From: Diadema setosum
Lineage: Eukaryota > Echinodermata > Echinoidea > Diadematoida > Diadematidae
DNA: 64,000 bases
Direction: 5' to 3'
NCBI RefSeq assembly: GCF_964275005.1
Contig: NC_092705.1
Coordinates: 4,155,825 to 4,219,824, forward strand
Shown in pieces: positions 56,805 through 64,000 of this stretch. The notes below the pieces were generated by a model. It was given only the letters and a program-made list of their open reading frames with translations. It made no database searches and was not told the origin of the DNA. How positions within the stretch are numbered: the first letter of the stretch is position 1; every line of letters starts with the position of its first letter. Both the position numbers and the translations under genes were made by a program.

Positions 56805-59158
56805 AATTAGGTGATCCGACTTTTTTTTTTTTTGATCAATGATTCGAGTCCTGATCGCAATAGGCATGACCATATAGGTTTCATCTGTGTTTAGAGACAT
56901 TGGCCGTGTGATATTTGGATTCTCATTTAGAAAAGAGAGTCAGGTCTGCCATCTTTGGTACCAAATTCGGTATACACTATAACGAAGATACAGAATGAAG
57001 TATATTTGACCATTGACCCAACTTTGCACAGCCAAGATGGCATCTGAGCAAAAAGTGGTTATTTTGCGAAATGATTCTTGTAACATGGTCTTTGCGTGTG
57101 CAAAATATGGGAAAGATAGGACATGTATTCACCAAGCTACAGGTTGAAACATTTATGACCTTTGACCCTAATTTACATACCCAAGATGGTGTCTGATCAA
57201 GTAGTTGTTATTTTATGAAATAATGTACGTGACATGAACTAAACATGTGCAAAATATGGGGATGATAGGGGAGAATGTCATGTCAATTTTCATTTCCAGA
57301 AAAATTCCCTCCCATAGAGATAACACGTAAACTGGTTAAATTTGACAAGGTAACATTATATCCATTTTCACGAGGTGAAAACATCATCCGATTAAAACTT
57401 TGATGAACAAAACTTAAAGAGTATTAAATTGGCTACAACATACGAAAATCTGGAAGAAATTCACCAAAGGGTAAGTGAGCTAGTCGTCGATAAAGACAAT
57501 CATGTCAATTTTCACATCTAGAAAAATTCCCTCCCATAGAGATAACACGTCATAACGAAGATACAGGAAGAAGTACATATGACCTTTGACCCCACTTTGC
57601 ACAGACAAGATGGCCTCTGAGCCAAAAATGGTTATTTTGTGAAATGATCCTTGTAACATGGTCTTTACGTGTGCAAAATATGGGAAAGATAGGATATGTA
57701 TTTACCAAGATACAGGATGAAACATTTATGACCTTTGACCCTAATTTACATACCCAAGATTGTGTCTGATCAAGTAGTTGTTATTTTGTGAAATAATGTA
57801 CGTGACATGAACTAAACATGTGCAAAATATGGTGGTGATAGGGTCTGTTTTTCCTGAGTTATTGCACAGAAAGTTGCAGAAAGGAAGAAATATTACAATA
57901 CATCGAAGATAAGCTTTAATTTCAACCAAGTTTTTGGACGTGATGCCGACTCCGTATGAAAAAACAAAGGGCACACTTACGATAGCCCAAAGTCTCAGCT
58001 ACAACATACTAAAATATGGGAGAAATTCACCGAAGCATAAGTGAGCTAGTGCTCGATAAAGATAGTCATGTCAGTTTTCATTTCCAGAAAAACTGCACTC
58101 CCATAGAGATAACACGTAAACTGGTCAAATTTGACAATGTTACTTTTAATCCCTTTTTACAAGGTGATGCCGTCATCCAATCAAAATGTTGTTTTTATAT
58201 GACTGAAAGACAATTAAATAAGCTACAATATATTGAAATTTGGACGATAATCGACAAAATAATAATCGAGATACGCTTGAGTGAACTTGAAATTTGATGA
58301 CGTCATTTTGAAAATTTACTGTTTTTACTTTATTAGGAAATTTGATATTTTTTAATCATTTTTCCAGCATCGCCAACCCATGAAATGACATGTACAACTC
58401 ATCAGCTTTCAGAATATGTAAAGAAAATGGGCGGTCACCGTCCATCCTGACGAGTAAAATCGGATTCAAAATTGGCGTTTTTTTTTTGCATTGTTGCACT
58501 GTATATCGCCATTGACGCGCGCGCGGAATTTCAACTTTGACGGGCCCGTGTGACGTCATATGGAGTCGGATTGACTTGAAACTTGGTAGAAATATTCCTT
58601 GACATTTTAAGCATCCAATAAGTGTGAAAAAACGGGAAATTTCTATTGCGTATGAGTTGGGCGTGCGTATATGTGCGCGCGCGTACGCGTGCGTCCAATT
58701 TTTTCAATTTTTCAAAAAATGCTCTAAATGGTCTGAAACGTGTGCAAAAAAAATTTGAGCTCGATTTGAGCATACAAATATTTCAACGCGCGCGTACGCG
58801 CACGTTATAAGGGAAAATATGAATTCTGAAAATATGAGTAGAATGCGCATAATTTGAAATATATGTGACGTAAATTTCATCGAAAAATTCCATTCCATTA
58901 ATGACATATGATTGAGAATGTGTTTTCATATAATGACGTCATAGTGACGTCACGGTTGACTGATCACTTTGATTTTAGTTCGATTGCCGTCTTTGGGACA
59001 TGATACATATATGGTATGATTTTGACATTGGTAGGAAGAGGACTTTCTGAGCTAATCCATACACAACTTTTGCGGAGAAAGAAGAAGAAAAAGAAGAAGA
59101 ACAAAGAATCAGTACAGATACAGAAGGTGATCCGAGAGGATACTCGGATCACCTAATT
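56805..59158. mobile_element. 2.35-kb element bounded by a 15-bp inverted repeat
   Basis: AATTAGGTGATCCGA at 56805-56819 and TCGGATCACCTAATT at 59144-59158 are exact reverse complements. Next to each end is a small hairpin: 'aatttgtca' / 'tgacaaatt' (56787-56808) and 'ggtgatccga' / 'tcggatcacc' (59127-59153). The inside holds two to three diverged copies of a roughly 570-bp unit and GC-alternating stretches, with no transposase ORF. TA occurs at the inner side of each end, so a TA target site is possible. The family is not recognised. Confidence 0.65.
57004..58130. repeat. Internal long tandem repeat in the 56.8-59.2 kb element
   Basis: The block 'ttgcacag..aagatggc..ctgagc' to 'gtgcaaaatatgg' occurs at 57027-57260 and again at 57596-57835 (spacing near 570 bases). 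The block with 'gtgagctagt', 'gataaagac/ta' and 'tcccatagagataacacgt' occurs at about 57270-57330, 57470-57550 and 58035-58120. The 93-residue ORF at 58016-58297 lies in this repeat and is not considered a gene. Confidence 0.75.
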
Positions 59159-60689
59159 AATGAATAGATTGCATAGGCGATGCAAATCTGCAGGCGCTTT
59201 CATCAACGAGAGGCATGTATTATTTTGGCAATGTTTACAGAGAAATTATTAGGTTATAATCAATTTCAGTGTCAGATAGGTCGTAAGATACAGTAGTATA
59301 ATAGGATCAACGAATAAAGGTATACACAGGAATGAACAAAGTGACTGTCATGGCTGTGTATGATTCAAATTTGGATCAAATTTGATCCAAATCTGTGGTC
59401 ATCTATAAGGGTCGAAAAAATCAGACACACTATTGAGATCAGTGTGTCGTTAGTCGACCTTTGTGTTTATTTTCAAATTTATCATTACTAGATGATTAGA
59501 ATGAACTACAGAAAAAAATAGAGAAATGAATGTATGAAATATCCATGCGATCCCTCTTTGGATATCATGTCTTTAGTAGAAGATGATCTAAAATTTTACT
59601 GAGACTGTCACTAAGTACACTAATAGAGGTTAGACTGGTTAACCCTTCACCGCCAATCGATTTAGAAATAAAGACCGATAATTATGTACGGGGGAGACTG
59701 GGAAGGACATAACTATTAACTGTGCCATTGCTGGGATGCTAGGTAGGGCTGTAATTATTGTCTGAATAGCCACCATAGTGGTTGAGTTTATAATTACCTG
59801 TTACATTACAGTACGCGCATTACCTATTCTTTCTTTTTTTCCAGGAAAGGGCAAAAGTGCTATGGGTTCCCCACTTTATAGACATGGCGACGCAAATCCG
59901 TTGATAATAGGCCTACATACACAGGATTAAACCTGTTTGTTGTATATACATGTAATTTGAGTTAACAAGGAGTGAGGAGATCAGGGACTCAGAGCGGGCT
60001 CGCTAAAGAAGAACCGCAGAAAAAAAAAAAACCAGAAGCACAAACAAAACTCTGTCTTTGTGCTAAGCAGTTTCTCGCGTTGAAATCGTCCCATTAGGAG
60101 TGAAAAACACTAGCCGAAAATGCTGCAGCCCCTCAACTTTTGTGCGCCATACAACTGAATACATAAGGTGTCACTACTTTGCCCCCCCCCCCCCCCACAC
60201 ACACACACTTTTTTCTTTACCCCAGAAGTACGTAAGTGGCACTAGTGGCACGTAGACAGAAATAGATAGAAACCTTGAAGTATGAGCGCGGAAAGGTTTT
60301 GTGGTTTTTTTTTTTTTTTTGTTCTTTTTGCTTGTTAGCTGATGAAACCCGGAAGTGGCACCAGAAGTGTGAAGTGCCCTCCCCCCCCCCCCCCCACTTT
60401 TGGAAACGTATCGCAGGCCATGCGCTGTACTTTTACTCTTCTTTTTTTTTTCTTTCCCTTTTTTTTAACCCACTAATTGAACGAAAAAGAATAGATGTTT
60501 CATAAAACAGAATAGCGAACCTTATTTCCTTTTTGTTTTAAACTTACGAACCTTCAGAAAAACGCACCTTCGGAATAACGAACTGTAGCCAAATGGCCTT
60601 CTGAGGCGAGGATATTGTCTCATCATATAATTTCCATTGCTTGTCGTCGAGACCAATGTCACTGTTCGGTGAAAACATATCAAACTTTT

Positions 60690-61015
60690 ATAGCCCATTT
60701 CGATCCAGACAAAAGACAACTCTTCTGTTCTATGTGTTTTATACTCAGTGCATCATTACAGTGAACTTGAACAAATCGTTAATGGCGCTTGACAGCAGGA
60801 ACATCACAACAAACACCATGCGACATTATGTTGTGCAGAACTTCCGATTATTACGGCCGATTTTGATCCAAACAAAAGACAACTTGTCTATGTGTTTTAC
60901 GTAACTCAATGCATCAATGCAGTGAACTTAATATGACGAGAAATGCGCTTGATAGCAGGAACACCACAGCAAACACCTTGAGACATTGTATGTTGTGCGG
61001 AACTGCCGATTATTC
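60690..61015. repeat. Two tandem copies of a roughly 165-bp unit
   Basis: 'gatcca.acaaaagacaac' through 'ttgacagcaggaacatcac' and 'acattatgttgtgc.gaact' to 'ccgattatt' occur twice (about 60699-60850 and 60860-61013). An 87-codon ORF spanning both copies is therefore not considered a gene. Confidence 0.75.
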
Positions 61016-61059
61016 AATTTTGCTTCGGTTTATACTCTACCAACTAGCGGCGTTTTGTA

Positions 61060-61078
61060 AGGAATGAATGAATGAATG

Positions 61079-61121
<43 letters not shown>

Positions 61122-61122
61122 T
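61060..61122. repeat. (AATG)n/(AATC)n microsatellite
   Basis: Four AATG-type units followed by about ten AATC units. Confidence 0.95.
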
Positions 61123-62041
61123 TTAGTTAATCAATAAGAAAGCGAAAACCAATCTTGTAACTATAGATTATGTGATAACTAATGTTAGTCAGTGTATTCG
61201 CATTGTAAACTGTAATTAGATGTGAATCTCTCAAATGGAGGCTATACACAATAGGTGTATCAAACAAGAACGTGTATATCGTATGTGTGTGTATCCCCTC
61301 CTATATCTTAATACTTTGTATAAATGTAATGCATGTCATAAAGCTTTCATAGCGTTAATTAGTTTGTGTAGGTCATTAAATACGGCGAAAATTATGTTCA
61401 CGTATAAAACAACGAAACATTCGCTTTTTAGATGTGATATCGCAGGGAAATTGTTGTGGATTATGTCATTATCAAGCCCTTATTGTTTCTGGGGTTTCCG
61501 ATACCTGGGTATTATCGATATCGCTTACAAGGCTTCTTGGCGGGTGAAGCTCTAAAGTTTCAAAATTGAGTCCATTGTCTAAATCTTCAAATTTTCATTG
61601 CTGCGTTTATGTCTTTGGGCTTGTCCATGCACGTGTTAACATCACGACCATCAGGTGCACATAGTATTGGTCATAATGCGTGTGAGTGCGGCGTGGTTGA
61701 AATTTGCCAACTCTCATAATATCATGATTTCGCTCATCTCCTGGAAACAAATTGGCATGCAATGTTAATATCCTTTTCTTCATTACACTAAGTGCACCGC
61801 TTTTAATCAAATCAGAGAGAAATTGCATCTCCCCTCCTCCCCCCCCCCCCCCCCCCCCTCTCGATGGATAGATAGATAGATAGAAGTGTTCTGATAATTT
61901 TTTTCAGGGCGGGTCACACGTTGCTCGCTCCACCTTTTCCGCTTTGAATACCTCACACAATTGAAAAAAAAAAAAAGGCTTAAACTCACAATTCATTAAA
62001 TTTGCTCGACTGTACTACGTTGTGACACGCTATCTGAATAT

Positions 62042-62364
62042 CCAGTCTGACCTCGTTTATCCTACCCTGTCTTATTCAGACTTACAACTCCTCTAAAACT
62101 CTTCTATTTTACCTATGATATAACCTACAGAAACATATAATTATTGTGAAATTTACAGTAAAATATCAACATTTCATGGCCACAAATTATAGGCTATAGC
62201 AAATACTGTTGCGGTGTACTGTACCTATACGTAGCTTCCTAGGTCGGCAGCCTACTTGTACTCATATATTTAAACATAAACTTTGATTCTCCTGATATCC
62301 GTTCAAATTGCTTATACGGACGGGCGGCCGGTCCTGACAGAGCCGGATAATAGAGGTCGGAGTG
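62042..62364. mobile_element. pogo-like MITE, about 323 bp, diverged ends
   Basis: Left end CCAGTCTGACCTCGTTTATC; right end reads, inverted, CACTCCGACCTCTATTATCC. Ends are imperfect and the TA duplication is clear only on the right. Confidence 0.6.
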
Positions 62365-62854
62365 TATAATTATAAACTAAGTTCATTATGTTGGGGTACT
62401 GTGCCCGTAAATTCTGTCAGTGGTATTGAGTCAAACGTCATTGCACTGTGCGCTTGTAATAAACACGTTTAAGATGGGATATATATGCCACTTTGCTGGT
62501 AATTTCTGTCAATGCATTTGAGACACAGGACAGTTTCAATATAGAAGATTAAAGAGAATCGCAAGCATAAATGTTGTCAATGCCAATCATCATTTCAAGT
62601 GAGTCTGTTATAAACATAGCGACTAACATCCAGCGATGAACTGTCACAAACTGCCTTTCTACCACGAGAATGCGAATTTCAGGCAAGCCTTTGGATCCAC
62701 GTGACCCATTTAACATGCAGGTTGCTATTTCCATGTATTAACAGCTCTCTCGTTAAAATTTGTGATCCTTCAATTTTCTTTGTTAGTTTTTGTCAGGCAG
62801 TAGTAAGTACTGAATATTGTCAACTGACACTCTGATGATGATAATGACCTGACA

Positions 62855-63216
62855 TTAAAGGGACTGTACAGTACTGGTTGAGGTGAGGATTCAGGTTTAT
62901 AACATTTCTAAGTGAGATAATGAGAAACCTCTTATGAAATATGAAAGAGCATGCAATTTTAAGAAATGGCTGAGATATCAAAAAAAAAAAAGAAGATAAT
63001 AATAAAAGGCGACAGGCCACGTCTTTTATCAGGATCTCTTTGTTTCACCTTGTTTTTGGATATATCAGCCATTTCAAAACCGATTTTCATCAAATACACT
63101 TTTGATTCCCCTTAGAATTGCATGTTCTTTGACATCTCATAGAATGGTTTCTGAATATCTCGCAAAACTTAAAAAGGTGAATCCTCACCTCTACCAGAAC
63201 TGTACAGTCCCTTTAA
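62855..63216. mobile_element. MITE with perfect 18-bp TIR, 362 bp
   Basis: TTAAAGGGACTGTACAGT at 62855-62872 and its exact reverse complement at 63199-63216; the arms continue imperfectly inward (gaggtgaggattcag). The middle shows an inverted 'gaaatggctgagatatc' / 'gatatatcagccatttc' pair. The same internal sequence occurs at about 49930-50240. Confidence 0.85.
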
Positions 63217-64000
63217 ACGCTCCTGATTGAACAACGACCTCCCCGGCCCTTTATTGTTCTATAAGCGTTTCTGTACGGAGAGATCCAGGTATACAGTCAT
63301 GTTAATTGCTTTCATCACATTACATATTCACGGTGTTTTGTATTCCCAAGCCGACTTTGCCTATACATGTTTTCTTCACAATCACAGCCTTATACATGTA
63401 GAACCTCTCACTAGAAGTAAATAATCACGCCTTGTTGCCAGTAGAAAATGACAGGGTAGCATGTATAAAGGTGATCCCATCTTTATCTAAGATCACTCGC
63501 TGGAAAATTTGGGTGAATACTCTTTGTTGATTGATATGACGCGTTGAAAATGCTTTTATATTTTTTTCGCCGTGCGGAACACCGTAAACAGATATAAGCG
63601 ATCTCAAAAACTGACACGCAATGAGGGACATTTCCAGTAAGATGCATACCAGTGTATGGAGGTGTATGTTTGTAATCTTTCATGGTTGAACGAAAGCCCT
63701 GAATAGCTTCAAATTACGTTGCCAAAAGGACAAATCAATGCGACAGTAGATAAAAACTCTGACGTACACATGCTATCACGTCACTAAAAAAAAATGGAAA
63801 CGAAAAAGAACTAACTATACATGCACATTCGCAAAACACGATGCGACACTTACGAGCACGTGTACTGAAAAAAAAAAATCATGAAAATGATGGTAATTAC
63901 AAAAGGTGAATGGTTAATGGTCAAAGTCCAAGTGAACATGATAAACTTCTTTTTTTTTCTCCATATCTCGAACAATATGGCTCAATTGAGCCATCTCCTG

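Larger units (their letters stand above)
59160..64000. other. No gene supported; MITEs and simple repeats
   Basis: Contains the tandem duplication at 60690, AATG/AATC repeats, a GATA tract near 61867-61884, a poly-C tract near 61838-61858 and two MITEs. ORFs here (for example 61235-61555) show no recognisable domain. Confidence 0.55.

Noticed and set aside
58016..58297. 93-codon ORF that looks open and balanced
   Set aside because: Lies inside the long internal repeat of the 56.8-59.2 kb element, related copies are interrupted, and no domain is recognisable.
58704..58907. Minus-strand ORF beginning with a signal-peptide-like hydrophobic run, considered as the missing LGR 5' exon
   Set aside because: It is within the TIR element, has no convincing donor in the required phase 0, and its tail has no LDLa cysteines.
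61235..61555. 106-codon plus-strand ORF
   Set aside because: AT-rich, no recognisable motif, no clear splice context, surrounded by repeats.

Overview
This window is eukaryotic, intron-rich DNA with an AT-rich background, many microsatellites and many short inverted-repeat (MITE-like) elements. The gene content is animal: a divergent Golgi/secretory protein kinase of the DIPK2 (FAM69/DIA1) family and a leucine-rich-repeat G-protein-coupled receptor of the relaxin-receptor/GRL101 type (LGR type C). Together with the repeat style (tRNA-derived SINEs, CR1-like tails, 'cctccgcc' and 'gacgg' repeats, pogo-like MITEs) this points to a marine deuterostome, most likely an echinoderm. The phylum is an inference; the two genes are read directly from exons and splice sites.

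Layout. 1-11.5 kb: no gene that I can establish, with microsatellites, a 330-bp segment present twice (about 5.77 and 9.36 kb) and one possible orphan Cys-rich exon at 6112-6280. 11.5-15.1 kb: two pogo-like TIR elements; the larger encloses about 20 degenerate copies of a 72-bp satellite. 15.1-24.5 kb: no gene seen, with a foldback element, a long palindrome, a hAT-like MITE and 158-bp tandem repeats ending in (GACG)n. 24.5-32.1 kb, minus strand: a complete six-exon DIPK2-like gene (427 codons plus stop), all junctions in phase, with a 5' UTR intron; its 5' non-coding exon may lie near 34.4 kb. 32.1-38.2 kb: no coding exon seen, with a SINE and small repeats. 38.2-53.35 kb, minus strand: the LGR gene, read as 15 exons: two LDLa exons, a Cys-rich cap, one 75-bp and ten 72-bp LRR exons, and one terminal exon carrying the whole 7TM domain. 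Its 5' end (signal peptide, start of LDLa1) was not found. A 5'-truncated LINE sits in the last intron. 53.4-64 kb: a 4 x 138-bp tandem repeat, a SINE, a decayed P-element/THAP9-like transposase remnant, a 2.35-kb TIR element, and further MITEs; no intact host gene seen.

The two host genes are neighbours on the same strand but nothing suggests that they work together: one acts in the secretory pathway, the other is a cell-surface receptor. I found no clearly unprecedented system. The most informative observations are the strictly modular exon structure of the receptor (including one exon recognisable only from its splice sites and phase), an LDLa module that seems to lack one disulfide pair, partial duplication of an LDLa exon, a 70-bp LRR-like pseudo-exon, a pogo MITE inserted about 30 bp from a DIPK2 splice acceptor, and a TIR element that encloses a satellite array.
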